This document shows, piece by piece, positions 8,713 through 16,554 of a stretch of 64,000 nt of DNA. The stretch covers positions 1-64,000 of the forward strand of contig NZ_BDBY01000034.1 of assembly GCF_001613225.1 (NCBI RefSeq). The letters run 5' to 3'. The notes beneath the pieces are model-generated. The model worked only from the letters and a program-made list of their open reading frames with translations. It did not search any database and was not told the DNA's origin. The position numbers and the translations under genes are program-made. Origin of the DNA: Nocardia pseudovaccinii NBRC 100343 (GTDB taxonomy: Bacteria > Actinomycetota > Actinomycetes > Mycobacteriales > Mycobacteriaceae). Numbering within the stretch: position 1 is the first letter of the stretch; every line of letters begins with the position of its first letter.

Positions 8713-9159
8713 CTACGGGCGCGGCCAGGGACGGCCGAGATAGCGCTCGATGTCGATATTGAAACGCTGCAGGTAATCGGCGAAGGCGGCCGCGTCCTGT
8801 GGTGACCAGTCCGCGAGGATCGTCGCCAGGGTTTGCAGCGATTCGTCGCGTTCGCGGTCGAGTTGCCGTTCGCCTTCGGCGGTAATGCGGAATTTGCGGG
8901 CCATGCCGCCATCCGGATCCGGGATGCGTTCCACTACATCGTCGCGCACCATGGCCGCGGTCCGCCGGTTCAACGTCGACACATCCTGACCCACCGCCTC
9001 GCTCAGCTGCCCAAGCGTCATCGGGCCTGCCACGCGCAGCCGATTGAGCAACGTATACGTGTTGCGATCGAGCCGACGCCCGCCGAGCTGCCGGGAGGCA
9101 AGGCTGTACCGGCCGAACAGCATGGTCTCGAACTCGATCTTGTCGAGGGTTTTGTCCAT
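8713..9159 (-). CDS. MarR family transcriptional regulator
   Basis: 148 residues with a winged HTH (LNRLRVAGPMTLGQLSEAVG, DVSTLNRRTAAMVRDDVVER, wing PDGGMARKFRITAEG) and a dimerising C-terminal helix. Start 9159 is chosen because AGAAGGA lies 7 nt upstream; the longer reading frame to 9252 would run into the operator array. It is divergent from an MFS exporter, the classic MarR arrangement, and the shared intergenic region holds phased inverted repeats. Confidence 0.9.
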   Translation of the reverse strand: MDKTLDKIEFETMLFGRYSLASRQLGGRRLDRNTYTLLNRLRVAGPMTLGQLSEAVGQDVSTLNRRTAAMVRDDVVERIPDPDGGMARKFRITAEGERQLDRERDESLQTLATILADWSPQDAAAFADYLQRFNIDIERYLGRPWPRP

Positions 9160-9226
9160 TTCGGGGTCCTTCTGCCGATCCGCGCCGACCTGCGCCTGGA
9201 TTCCGTAGCACCAGGTATACCACGCG

Positions 9227-9297
9227 ATGTGCGTCACACACATAATGTGCAACTAGCACATAGCATGTATATGCCATACAGTGTGCATAGAGCACAT
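9227..9297. promoter_or_regulatory. Phased operator array ATGTGC-N5-GCACAT
   Basis: Three 17-bp inverted repeats occur at 9227-9243 (ATGTGC-GTCAC-ACACAT, one arm mismatch), 9245-9261 (ATGTGC-AACTA-GCACAT, perfect) and 9281-9297 (GTGTGC-ATAGA-GCACAT, one mismatch). Their centres are 9235, 9253 and 9289, i.e. 18 and 36 bp apart. A weak version sits exactly on the missing phase at 9263-9279. The 13-mer AGCACATAGCATG is directly repeated at 9255-9267 and 9291-9303. It is the likely MarR operator for both divergent genes. Confidence 0.7.
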
Positions 9298-9347
9298 AGC
9301 ATGCGCTCAACATACTTCCGCTGATTTCGACCGATTCGGAGACGCGC

Positions 9348-10793
9348 GTGAAAACCCCAGCCCCCGCTACCCGGCCAGGCGGCGTCCTCGCCGTGCTGGC
9401 CACCGCAGGCATCGTCGCCTCGTTGATGGCGACACTCGTTATGCCGCTGCTCGGTGAGCTACCGCAGCTGCTGCACACCACCTCGTCCAACGCCACCTGG
9501 GTGGTCACGATCACTCTGCTCGTCGGCGCCGTGATCACTCCGGTCGCCGGACGACTCGGCGACCTCTACGGCAAGCGAAGGATCCTGCTCGCCTCGATCG
9601 TGCCGCTGGTCGCCGGTTCGCTCGTCTGCGCCGTCGCGACCTCGATCGTGCCGATGATCATCGGCCGCGGCCTGCAGGGCGCTGGCGTCGGCATCATTCC
9701 GCTTGGCATCAGCGCACTGCGTGATCTGCTGCCGCCGCAGCGGTTGGGCGCTGCCATCGCACTGATCAGTTCGTCGCTGGGTATCGGCGCCGCCATGGGC
9801 CTGCCGCTGTCCGCGGCGGTTATCGAATACAGCAACTGGCGGGTGCTGTTCTGGGGCTCGGCCGCGCTTGCCGCGCTGGTCGGTGTGCTGATCTTCGCGA
9901 TCATCCCGGATACCCCGAACAGCGGCGCCGCCGGACGTTTCGACGCACTCGGGGCGATCGGCCTCGGCGCCGCACTCGTATCGCTGCTGCTCGCCATCTC
10001 GAAGGGCGCCGCATGGGGCTGGACCAGTGCCGGAATCCTCGGCTTGTTCGTCGCCGCCGTGGTCTTGCTGCTGGCCTGGGGTTGGTGGGAGCTGCGCAAT
10101 GATGCGCCGCTGGTCGATCTGCGCGTGACCGCACGTCCGCAGGTGCTGCTGACCAATGCCGCCTCGGTCGTCGTCGGTATCGCCATGTACTCCCAGTCGC
10201 TGGTCATGCCGCAACTGCTGCAACTGCCCACCGCCACCGGTTACGGCCTCGGCCAGTCGATGATGGCGATGGGTCTGTGGATGGCGCCCGCGGGTGTCGT
10301 CATGATGCTGATCTCGCCGGTGGGCGCCAAGCTCTCCGCCGCCCGCGGTCCCAAGTTCACCCTGGTCACCGGATGCCTGATCATCGCATTCGGCTATGCC
10401 GCCTCCATGGCACTGATGGGTTCCACCTGGGGCATGCTGGCCGTGACCGTGATCATCAGCGCGGGAACCGGTTTCGCCTACGGCGCCATGCCCGCCCTCA
10501 TCATGGGCGCGGTCCCGGTATCGGAAACCGCCGCCGCCAACAGCTTCAACACCCTGATGCGCTCGGTCGGCACCTCCGCCGCGGCCGCCGTGATCGGCGC
10601 GGTACTCGCCCAGATGACCGTCTCGATGGGCGGGCACGCCATTCCGACCGAAAACGGATTCCGGGTCGCTCTGCTGATCGGCTGCGGTGTCGCCGTCCTC
10701 GGCGCCGCGATCTCCGCGACCATTCCGGCGGGCCGGACCCCGGACTTCTCCGAGCCCACCGCCACCGCGGAACCCGTCCCCGTTCGGGTGTGA
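9348..10793 (+). CDS. MFS multidrug-type transporter
   Basis: A 481-residue integral membrane protein of roughly 14 hydrophobic segments. It has the MFS A-motif GRLGDLYGKRR after TM2 (about 67-77), GRGLQGAGVGIIPLG in TM4-5 and the DHA2/EmrB-like length. The GTG start at 9348 is preceded by CGGAG. Its divergence from marR and the operator array suggest substrate-induced drug or xenobiotic export; the substrate is unknown. Confidence 0.88.
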   Translation: MKTPAPATRPGGVLAVLATAGIVASLMATLVMPLLGELPQLLHTTSSNATWVVTITLLVGAVITPVAGRLGDLYGKRRILLASIVPLVAGSLVCAVATSIVPMIIGRGLQGAGVGIIPLGISALRDLLPPQRLGAAIALISSSLGIGAAMGLPLSAAVIEYSNWRVLFWGSAALAALVGVLIFAIIPDTPNSGAAGRFDALGAIGLGAALVSLLLAISKGAAWGWTSAGILGLFVAAVVLLLAWGWWELRNDAPLVDLRVTARPQVLLTNAASVVVGIAMYSQSLVMPQLLQLPTATGYGLGQSMMAMGLWMAPAGVVMMLISPVGAKLSAARGPKFTLVTGCLIIAFGYAASMALMGSTWGMLAVTVIISAGTGFAYGAMPALIMGAVPVSETAAANSFNTLMRSVGTSAAAAVIGAVLAQMTVSMGGHAIPTENGFRVALLIGCGVAVLGAAISATIPAGRTPDFSEPTATAEPVPVRV

Positions 10794-10926
10794 CACGCCT
10801 GTCCGCACGGCCCGGTCGAGAAAGTGCTCACCTGCGGTCGGCTACCACCAGCGGTTTGCCGAATGCCGCACTCCCAGAACTGATCACGATCTCCAGCCAC
10901 CACGACCGGCCCCTCATGCGGTGCAA

Positions 10927-10948
10927 GGCCTCCCAGATCTGGGAGGCC
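10927..10948. repeat. Perfect 22-bp palindrome
   Basis: Eleven bases (GGCCTCCCAGA) are followed at once by their exact reverse complement, giving a loopless 22-bp palindrome centred on AGATCT. It lies 134 bp after the MFS stop and about 125 bp before the start of the SapA-like gene. Without a loop or T-tract it is more like a protein-binding site than a terminator. The remaining bases of 10794-11072 show nothing else recognisable. Confidence 0.6.
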
Positions 10949-11072
10949 GCAAATACCCAGTCATCAACGGCCGCCGTAGCTTCGGCGTGCCGACAGCCCA
11001 AGTTTCGGCGCAGCGCGGGCGGGGTAAAAGACCGAACGCTAGCTGTCACATGAAAGACGAAAGGGTTCAACC

Positions 11073-11477
11073 TTGTTCAACGCCAAGAAGCCGATCGCCG
11101 TGTTAGCGGCCGCATTCGGGATCACTGCCGGGATGGCGGTATTCCTGCCAGCCACTGCGTCCGCGGCAACATATGACGGCCAGTGTGGTGAAGGCTTCAA
11201 GGTGATCGACTCGCACGAATTGAAAGGCGGCACAGTCTTTCTCACCTACAACGGTAGGACCAACTGTGTGGTCACCGTGCGGGACAAGCCGGGCGAGCCG
11301 ATCTCGATGGGCGCCGCCGTGCGGCAGTCGAAGGACCACTCCCAGGTGGTCATAAACGACGACCGCACCTTCACCGACTACGCGTACGCGAAGGTCGAAG
11401 CCGAAGGCAAATGCATCGACTGGGGCGGCCGCATCAAGGACGACCTCTGGGAAGAATTCGGAGTCCACTGCGGATAA
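11073..11477 (+). CDS. secreted SapA-like (spore-associated protein A-like) protein
   Basis: 134 residues starting from TTG with AAAGGG upstream. Residues 1-31 form a signal peptide (basic start, hydrophobic AAFGITAGMAVFLPATASA, cleavage after ASA). The mature part of about 100 residues has four Cys (CGEG, TNCVV, GKCIDW, VHCG) and the GGTVFLTYNGRTNCVVTVR pattern seen in actinobacterial spore-associated protein A-like proteins. It would be an exported, disulfide-stabilised small protein of unknown activity. It is a single gene followed by a strong terminator. Confidence 0.75.
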   Translation: MFNAKKPIAVLAAAFGITAGMAVFLPATASAATYDGQCGEGFKVIDSHELKGGTVFLTYNGRTNCVVTVRDKPGEPISMGAAVRQSKDHSQVVINDDRTFTDYAYAKVEAEGKCIDWGGRIKDDLWEEFGVHCG

Positions 11478-11488
11478 CTGTCCCTCGC

Positions 11489-11518
11489 CCCGCCGACGGC
11501 CGCACGGCCGTCGGCGGG
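11489..11518 (+). terminator. Intrinsic terminator of the SapA-like gene
   Basis: A perfect 13-bp GC-rich stem (CCCGCCGACGGCC with its complement at 11506-11518) closes on the tetraloop GCAC and is followed directly by TTT. It starts 11 nt after the stop codon. Confidence 0.85.
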
Positions 11519-11666
11519 TTTGCTCCCAGCAATAAACCCGAATCCCCAGGCGATCGCCGCAGCATGCAACGACCAATCGCATGTGCATCGCAAACTGTGG
11601 AAGCCGCGGTGGGAGACATGTTTTGGATCTTCACTGGTTGGGATGCCGGGCTCCTACATAATGTCA

Positions 11667-12398
11667 TCACGACTGCGGCACAACAGATCTCGCGGGACTG
11701 TTCGGATTCCCCCACATCTCGCGACGTGACCCGGGCAGGCTCCCCCGGCGCAAGGTTCCAGGGTTGGGTAGCCGAATCCGACAAAGTGGCGGATCGATGT
11801 TTCCAGCGCTAGTCGCCTCGGTGTCGGCCCTCACGTTCGCGTTCGGAGCGTTCACGTTCGCGCTGTTGATGTTTCGCTCGTTCCCGCGCCGCGTCGGCAG
11901 AGGTTTGCGCTGGCCTTGCTTCCTCTCCCGCATCATCTGTTCACGCGTGACCGTGATGATGCGGAATCTCTCCGGAAATCGAGATTGAAGTTCGCGTATT
12001 TTCTCCTGGACTTCCTTGTCGACCTTCGCGCCCTCAACCGTGTACCACTCGATCGTCCAGCCGTCGCGAAGCGCGTGGCGGTCCTTCTTCAACTGATCGA
12101 GCGCTTCACGGCCGATGTTCCCGGCCTTGAATTCCATTGCATGACGGCCTCGAATTATCGCGGAGTCGTGAAAGCGCTTGCCGTCCCTCGTTCGATAATA
12201 TGACTCCGTAACCCAGCCTCGTTCAACAGTCCGGCCGAGTTCCTGACACATGCCGTCGCGGAACTGGTTTCCGAAATCCCGGGATTTCGCCCACTTGCCG
12301 CTGGCAACCTGCCAATCCCGGTACTCGCGAGGCTCTTTACCCGCAGCCGTCTTCAGTGCCTTGTAACGTTGATATCGCTCATCATCGTCACCGTCCAC
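11667..12398 (-). CDS. uncharacterised protein with PD-(D/E)xK-like nuclease signature
   Basis: 243 residues from a GTG start behind GGGGGG. The central part (about residues 58-95) reads RGWVTESYY, then FHDSAIIRG and MEFKAGN, a D-x(n)-ExK arrangement like restriction-endonuclease-fold toxins, followed by conserved IEWYTVEG and RFRIITVTREQM. The last 65 residues (asparagine and proline rich, then basic) look like random sequence, so the original stop may have been lost. No secretion or delivery domain is present. It is the last gene of the minus-strand unit, 33 nt after an acidic partner gene. A stand-alone toxin remnant is one reading. Confidence 0.55.
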   Translation of the reverse strand: MDGDDDERYQRYKALKTAAGKEPREYRDWQVASGKWAKSRDFGNQFRDGMCQELGRTVERGWVTESYYRTRDGKRFHDSAIIRGRHAMEFKAGNIGREALDQLKKDRHALRDGWTIEWYTVEGAKVDKEVQEKIRELQSRFPERFRIITVTREQMMRERKQGQRKPLPTRRGNERNINSANVNAPNANVRADTEATSAGNIDPPLCRIRLPNPGTLRRGSLPGSRREMWGNPNSPARSVVPQS

Positions 12399-12431
12399 GA
12401 TGATCCCCCCATAGCTGACAGATCGTGAACG

Positions 12432-12971
12432 CTAATCCTTGTCACGGATTTCGATCCACTCTTTCAAGGGCAGGCGTCCAGCCGCCTGCCATTCGGCATA
12501 GTCCTCTTGTGAGTAGCCAAATATCGACGCGAAGAGATCGCCCTCACGACGGTAGACAGCAGTTGTCAGCAAGGGGACGACATCCAAATAGTTTTCGTTG
12601 AACGGACGACTTACTACCGGCCCGAACCCCAATGCCCTTGTCTCGGTGTCAAAGTCCGGCACGTTGTACCATTCGCCCTCGAAGTTTCGCCGAAATACCT
12701 CACCGAAGAATCGGTAGAACTGGTCGGCCACGTCGATGTTCTCGGGGAGCGCGACTGCCTCATCGGTGGGGAATCGCTCAAGGGCTGCTTGCTCGGCCTG
12801 TCGCAACCCTTCCACGGTCCACGGGTTGTTGGGCATGTCCGGAAACGTTTCATTCAGGAACCGGTCCAACTGTTCGTTCATTCGTGTCAGCCACGCCAGC
12901 CAGCGCGGGTCTTGCTGGTCCTTGTCCATCTGCCGCCGCTCAGCGGCCGTGTACTGCTCGAACCTACCCAT
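12432..12971 (-). CDS. conserved hypothetical protein, possible immunity-type partner
   Basis: A 179-residue acidic protein without signal or membrane segment. It is rich in aromatic residues (DQFYRFFGEVFRRNFEGEWYNVPDF, IFGYSQEDYAEW). The ATG follows GAAGGAG. It directly precedes the nuclease-like gene, a small-acidic-protein/nuclease pairing that recalls immunity/toxin modules although the order is reversed. I do not recognise a named family; the immunity idea is inference from composition and position. Confidence 0.6.
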   Translation of the reverse strand: MGRFEQYTAAERRQMDKDQQDPRWLAWLTRMNEQLDRFLNETFPDMPNNPWTVEGLRQAEQAALERFPTDEAVALPENIDVADQFYRFFGEVFRRNFEGEWYNVPDFDTETRALGFGPVVSRPFNENYLDVVPLLTTAVYRREGDLFASIFGYSQEDYAEWQAAGRLPLKEWIEIRDKD

Positions 12972-13018
12972 CGCTACTCCTTCTTGAATTGCGGACGGAA
13001 CCTGGTCGTGTCTCCGGC

Positions 13019-13237
13019 TCAGCGTTCCAGATACAAGCGTTCATTGGGCAGCCGAGGTAGCCCGCTCGGGTCGCCGGGGATTACGTTCACGGCGTCGGAA
13101 TAGTGATGCTCTCGATGATCGCGCACAAACTCCAACGCGGCGGTGAGGCAAGCGGTAAAGTCGAATCGCGCACCATGCAGGAACACTGACAGATGAACAT
13201 CGGGATCACTCGGCAGCGGCGAAAGCTGGTCACTCAT
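13019..13237 (-). CDS. small hypothetical protein (72 aa)
   Basis: The protein is acidic at the start (SPLPSDPDVHLSVFLHG) and lacks signal, Cys pairs or membrane segments. Its ATG overlaps the stop of the upstream recombinase-like gene within ATGAGTGA, so translation is coupled. No family was recognised. Coding is supported mainly by the coupling and by its place in a compact operon. Confidence 0.55.
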   Translation of the reverse strand: MSDQLSPLPSDPDVHLSVFLHGARFDFTACLTAALEFVRDHREHHYSDAVNVIPGDPSGLPRLPNERLYLER

Positions 13238-13607
13238 GACGCGATTCCTGTGCTCGGCCGGTACCGGTGTAGGCCACGAACTTGGTCGGGGTGATCACAT
13301 CGCACGCCACAGCGATAGCCCATGTGTGACCGTGGAAGTGGGCCATACTCGGCGCGATGACCGCAGCCGCATCCTTCCCACGCGCCGTCACCGCGATAAG
13401 CGTCGTCAGCATGAACGTGTCGTTGCCGATCGTGACTAGCCCCGCCAGGGTATAGCCGCGTCGGTGCGCCAAATCTGTGATGACGCGTTGATCCCGTAGC
13501 CGGTGCACGCCACTCATATCGAGCGAGATGACACCAATCGCCTTGACTGCCAACGGGTTGATGCCTCCTGCTCCGCGCATTGAAAGTTCGATTCCAAGGC
13601 CCGCCAT
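13230..13607 (-). CDS. serine-recombinase-like N-terminal domain protein, probably non-catalytic
   Basis: 125 residues. The pattern AIGVISLDMSG, then VITDLAHRRGYTLAGLVTIG and KDAAAVIAPSMAHF resembles the resolvase/invertase N-terminal fold (beta1 Y-x-R-x-S, helix, GY, then vvxxLdR). The beta1 Arg-x-Ser is replaced by SLDMSG and there is no DNA-binding tail, so it is unlikely to be an active recombinase. ATG 13607 shares its first base with the upstream TGA stop (TGATG), which decides this start over a GTG at 13661. Confidence 0.5.
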   Translation of the reverse strand: MAGLGIELSMRGAGGINPLAVKAIGVISLDMSGVHRLRDQRVITDLAHRRGYTLAGLVTIGNDTFMLTTLIAVTARGKDAAAVIAPSMAHFHGHTWAIAVACDVITPTKFVAYTGTGRAQESRHE

Positions 13608-14098
13608 CACATTCCGACATGAGTGGCCCTCCGCTGCACGGGCCGATACGGTGCTGAGCACGCGCGTATCGCATCAATGACGACACGGCCGGATGGCCGG
13701 AATGTGCATCGGGGTGGTTCGATCCAGCGCCGGAACTGTGCGCCTTTGTCGACCGGTGACGGCAACGCGACGGTGCCACCGGTGCGCACGACTGACACGT
13801 TCAGGCGGAACAACTCGGCGAACAGGGGCACATCGTCGGGGATGTCCGGCCGCACGAGCAGTGTCCACCGGTTCGACCGTGGATGCGACAGTATCGGCCC
13901 GAGGTCCGAACCATGTTGTTGCATATAGGTTTTCACCGCTTGGCCGAGATGAGCGGGGAGTATGAGCGCCCACACGTGCTCGGCCTTCATGGTGATCCGG
14001 CCGAGGTGCGGCGGGTCGACGGTCGCTGGCAGATCGCACACCCGCCTGTAGAAGTGACAGCGGGACAACGCAGTATCGCCAAATGGTGTGTGGTTCAT
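13607..14098 (-). CDS. conserved actinobacterial hypothetical protein
   Basis: 163 residues from ATG 14098 with AAGGGG 9-10 nt upstream. The core (ALILPAHLGQAVKTYM, GPILSHPRSNRWTLLVRPDIPDD, LFAELFRLNVSVVRTGGTVALPSP, RRWIEPP) is the sort of conserved block I associate with uncharacterised proteins near XRE/TPR regulators in Streptomyces and Nocardia. No enzyme motif, signal or TM segment is evident. It is translationally coupled to the next gene. Confidence 0.65.
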   Translation of the reverse strand: MNHTPFGDTALSRCHFYRRVCDLPATVDPPHLGRITMKAEHVWALILPAHLGQAVKTYMQQHGSDLGPILSHPRSNRWTLLVRPDIPDDVPLFAELFRLNVSVVRTGGTVALPSPVDKGAQFRRWIEPPRCTFRPSGRVVIDAIRACSAPYRPVQRRATHVGM

Positions 14099-14102
14099 CG
14101 GA

Positions 14103-14270
14103 TTAGACCCCTTGGTCGTTCTGCTCGATGTCGGTCGGTTTGGGTGGTGTCCATTCGCGTAGGGCTTCCGCGAAGCGCTCGACCACGGCGGCGGGGAAGT
14201 CGACAGCAACGGGGGCGGGCGGTCCGACGAGCGGTGTCCGGCGCGGTAGTTGTTGTTCCGGGTTCAACAT
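14103..14270 (-). CDS. small hypothetical protein (55 aa), first gene of the minus-strand unit
   Basis: A proline-rich small protein (LPRRTPLVGPPAPVAVDFPAAV, then an amphipathic helix VERFAEALREW). The start at 14270 is supported by AAAGGGG 6 nt upstream; a longer start at 14303 lacks such a site. The stop lies 4 nt before the next start. The function is unknown. Confidence 0.5.
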   Translation of the reverse strand: MLNPEQQLPRRTPLVGPPAPVAVDFPAAVVERFAEALREWTPPKPTDIEQNDQGV

Positions 14271-14314
14271 CGCGACCCCTTTCGCGTTCGCTCCGCTGCG
14301 CAATTCGATTCATC

Positions 14315-14407
14315 GGCACTCGACGGTGGAGGCATTCGGCACCGCTAAAGGGCGCTGCTAGGTCCAAGTACTGGGACGAAAGTCGGTACCGCTCGGCGTC
14401 GAGTGCC
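14315..14407. repeat. Long-range 11-bp inverted repeat in a divergent control region
   Basis: GGCACTCGACG at 14315-14325 is repeated perfectly in inverted orientation at 14397-14407, 71 bp apart. Between the arms TCGGCACCGCT (14336-14346) and TCGGTACCGCT (14383-14393) form an imperfect direct repeat. The element sits between the minus-strand hypothetical operon and the plus-strand XRE regulator. It may be a looping operator or encode a structured leader RNA. Confidence 0.45.
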
Positions 14408-14453
14408 CTGTCAGACTCCGCCCTGACGCGATGGTCTGGGAACGCCGGGAAGG

Positions 14454-14480
14454 GGGAGGTTTGAGGGAGGTTCGAGGGAG
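14454..14480. repeat. Tandem 11-bp repeats GGGAGGTTyGA
   Basis: GGGAGGTTTGA and GGGAGGTTCGA are directly adjacent, followed by a partial third copy GGGAG. The 11-bp period equals about one helical turn, as in direct-repeat sites of SARP/OmpR-type activators. They lie 78-104 bp upstream of the XRE regulator start. Confidence 0.45.
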
Positions 14481-14557
14481 AGCGCACAAGTTCGCGGTGG
14501 TCGCGCGGTCAAGGTGGAATGATTCGAGGAAGTGGCCGAACGAGGGGACGGGGGGAC

Positions 14558-15943
14558 GTGTCCGAACCGAATCACCAGCTGAGCGCCGCGCGGACTCGGA
14601 TCCGCTCCGCGACGACCGGGCATCCGCTGAACCGGGCCGAACTCGCGGACGCGGTGAATGCTTGGGTGTATCGCCAGACCGGACGAGTTATCCAGCTCTC
14701 CGGCAATTACGTGGGCAAGCTGGAACGCGGTGTCTTCCGCTGGCCGAGCGCTGATTTCCGCGCGGGGCTGCGGGCAGTCCTGGGTGTCGCGACGGATGCT
14801 GAACTCGGTTTTCGGCCCGCCGAACGCGGCAGCGGTGTGGTTAGCATGGGGGCAGATGCGAATGACCCGCCGATGTTCCTGCCGAGCGCAGGGAAAGACG
14901 TTGATGACGTGCTCCGCCGGACCTTCCTACTCAGCGCGTCAGCCGCTGGCGTGGGCGCGGTACTCGGCTTGGAATCAGCACGGCATGGACTCAACCGCGC
15001 GATGTCGGATGGGGTGTCGGTCGATCTGGACGACTGGCGCGAGGCAGTACGCGAATACGGATCCGCATACGTCACGCACACTTCGGCCGAACTGCACGAA
15101 ATGCTATTGGTAGATGTGCTGGGCCTGCAGATGGCGCTGAGCATGTCAGCGGGTGACGGGGCGAAGCGGGAGTTGTACAAAATCGGTGCTTTGCTGAGTC
15201 AGTACATGGCGCAAGCGATCGGTGACTGTGGACAGCGGCGTGAGGCTATGCGCTGGTGGCGCACAGCACGCAAGGCAGCTGACCTTTCGGGAGATCTGCA
15301 CGCGATGGCATACGTGCGAGGTCGCAAGGCGATCCGCGCCATCTATGACGGCGAGTCCCCGCATGTCATCATCGAGAACATCGCAGAAGCTGACCACCTC
15401 ATTGCCAACGGCCCGGTTATCGGGCGTCCGAGTCTGCTCGCCGCTCGCGCGCAGTCGCACGCAATACTCGGCAACGCTGACGATGCCGAGGTGTCGTTGA
15501 CTGCGCTGCGGGAGACGTTCGCCGAGTTACCTGCCGCAGTGACGAACGATCACGGCTGGCACTGCTGGGCTTACCCTGAGGAACGAGTCAGGTTCGCGGA
15601 GAGCTTCGTGTACTCCCAGCTCGGTGAGACCGAAAAGGCCGAGAAAGCGCAGTCAGCGGCGCTTGCTCTGTACCCGCCGAATAGTCGTCGCGGACCTGTG
15701 CAGATTGAGTTGCAGCGCGCGCTATGTCAGGTGCGTAGCGGCGACTTGAGCGCGGGAACGGCTTACGCGACAACGACTTTGGATGTACTCCCGAACGAGC
15801 ACCGTACGCGTTTCGTTATGGGTTTGGGAAAGCAGGTGCTTGCCGCCGTGCCACCTGACCAACGGCGCATACCGACAGCCCGCGAGCTGCATGAACTCCT
15901 GCGTGACGATGCCCTCGGTGCGCAGCGGGCAATCGAGCAATGA
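14558..15943 (+). CDS. XRE-type regulator with C-terminal TPR-like domain
   Basis: 461 residues from GTG 14558, preceded by GGGGGGAC. The N-terminal HTH-like part (about 25-80: LNRAELADAVNAWV, SGNYVGKLERGVFRWPSADFR) is followed by a hydrophobic linker (LLSASAAGVGAVLGLE) and a long helical region with TPR-like pairs (MRWWRTARKAADLSGD, LLAARAQSHAILGNADDAE, ESFVYSQLGETEKAEKAQSAAL). This architecture is common in actinobacteria for signal-peptide or ligand-sensing regulators. Its stop overlaps the GNAT start (ATGA). Confidence 0.8.
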   Translation: MSEPNHQLSAARTRIRSATTGHPLNRAELADAVNAWVYRQTGRVIQLSGNYVGKLERGVFRWPSADFRAGLRAVLGVATDAELGFRPAERGSGVVSMGADANDPPMFLPSAGKDVDDVLRRTFLLSASAAGVGAVLGLESARHGLNRAMSDGVSVDLDDWREAVREYGSAYVTHTSAELHEMLLVDVLGLQMALSMSAGDGAKRELYKIGALLSQYMAQAIGDCGQRREAMRWWRTARKAADLSGDLHAMAYVRGRKAIRAIYDGESPHVIIENIAEADHLIANGPVIGRPSLLAARAQSHAILGNADDAEVSLTALRETFAELPAAVTNDHGWHCWAYPEERVRFAESFVYSQLGETEKAEKAQSAALALYPPNSRRGPVQIELQRALCQVRSGDLSAGTAYATTTLDVLPNEHRTRFVMGLGKQVLAAVPPDQRRIPTARELHELLRDDALGAQRAIEQ

Positions 15944-16494
15944 AGGACGACGGCGATAACGGCCCGTTGAAGATCGAGCGACACGACGCTGCCGGAACGA
16001 TGGCACTGGCTGACGAACTCAAGGCGGTGTATCTCGCCTCACACCGGGACCAGCAAGCCGACCCGTGGTACAGCCCCGCGAAGTTCTGGGAGCGGTTGGA
16101 GGAACTGTACGCACCCATCCCAAGTTTCGAGCTTGTCGCCGGACGAGTTGGCGGCCGGATGGCCGGTTACGCATTCGGGACCCGATTCGGCCGCCCACAA
16201 GCCGTCTGGGACAAGACCATACGCGTCTACCCCGAACTCGCGGGTGAAACGTCTGGGCCGGTGTACATGTTCCGAGAGTTCGCCGTTCACCCCGACAATC
16301 AGGGACACGGATACGCACGAATCATCCACGATGCGTTGCTATCCGGGCGCCCGGAGCCGTTGGCCTATCTACTCGTCCGAGTTGGCAATCCAGCCAGAAG
16401 CGCGTACGAGTCCTGGGGCTGGCGAGTGATCGGGCAAGACCAGCCGTTTCCCGATTCACCGATGATGGACGAGATGGCCAAGACAACGCGTTGA
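15940..16494 (+). CDS. GNAT family N-acetyltransferase
   Basis: 184 residues with the acetyl-CoA-binding motif VYMFREFAVHPDNQGHGYARIIHDALL near residues 107-133 (the family signature is VxPxxQGxGxG/A) and a C-terminal LVRVGNPARSAYESWGWRVIG. It is translationally coupled to the XRE/TPR regulator through a 4-nt overlap, so the regulator may control or sense its product. The substrate is unknown. Confidence 0.85.
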   Translation: MKDDGDNGPLKIERHDAAGTMALADELKAVYLASHRDQQADPWYSPAKFWERLEELYAPIPSFELVAGRVGGRMAGYAFGTRFGRPQAVWDKTIRVYPELAGETSGPVYMFREFAVHPDNQGHGYARIIHDALLSGRPEPLAYLLVRVGNPARSAYESWGWRVIGQDQPFPDSPMMDEMAKTTR

Positions 16495-16554
16495 ATCGCG
16501 CCCCAGCGATTGGCTGCGGCGGCTTCCCGCGAAAATGTATGGCACTAGCCTGCA

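Noticed and set aside
9459..10808. 449-codon open frame antisense to the MFS transporter
   Set aside because: Composition (Gly, His, Asp repeats) mirrors the antisense of a membrane protein and has no recognisable domain.
10828..11070. 80-codon minus-strand frame in the MFS/SapA gap
   Set aside because: No ribosome site, no homology and it overlaps the 22-bp palindrome; more likely non-coding.
14444..14480. G-quadruplex candidate in the XRE upstream region
   Set aside because: Four G-runs exist but two of the loops are 8 nt; the tandem repeat explains the pattern better.
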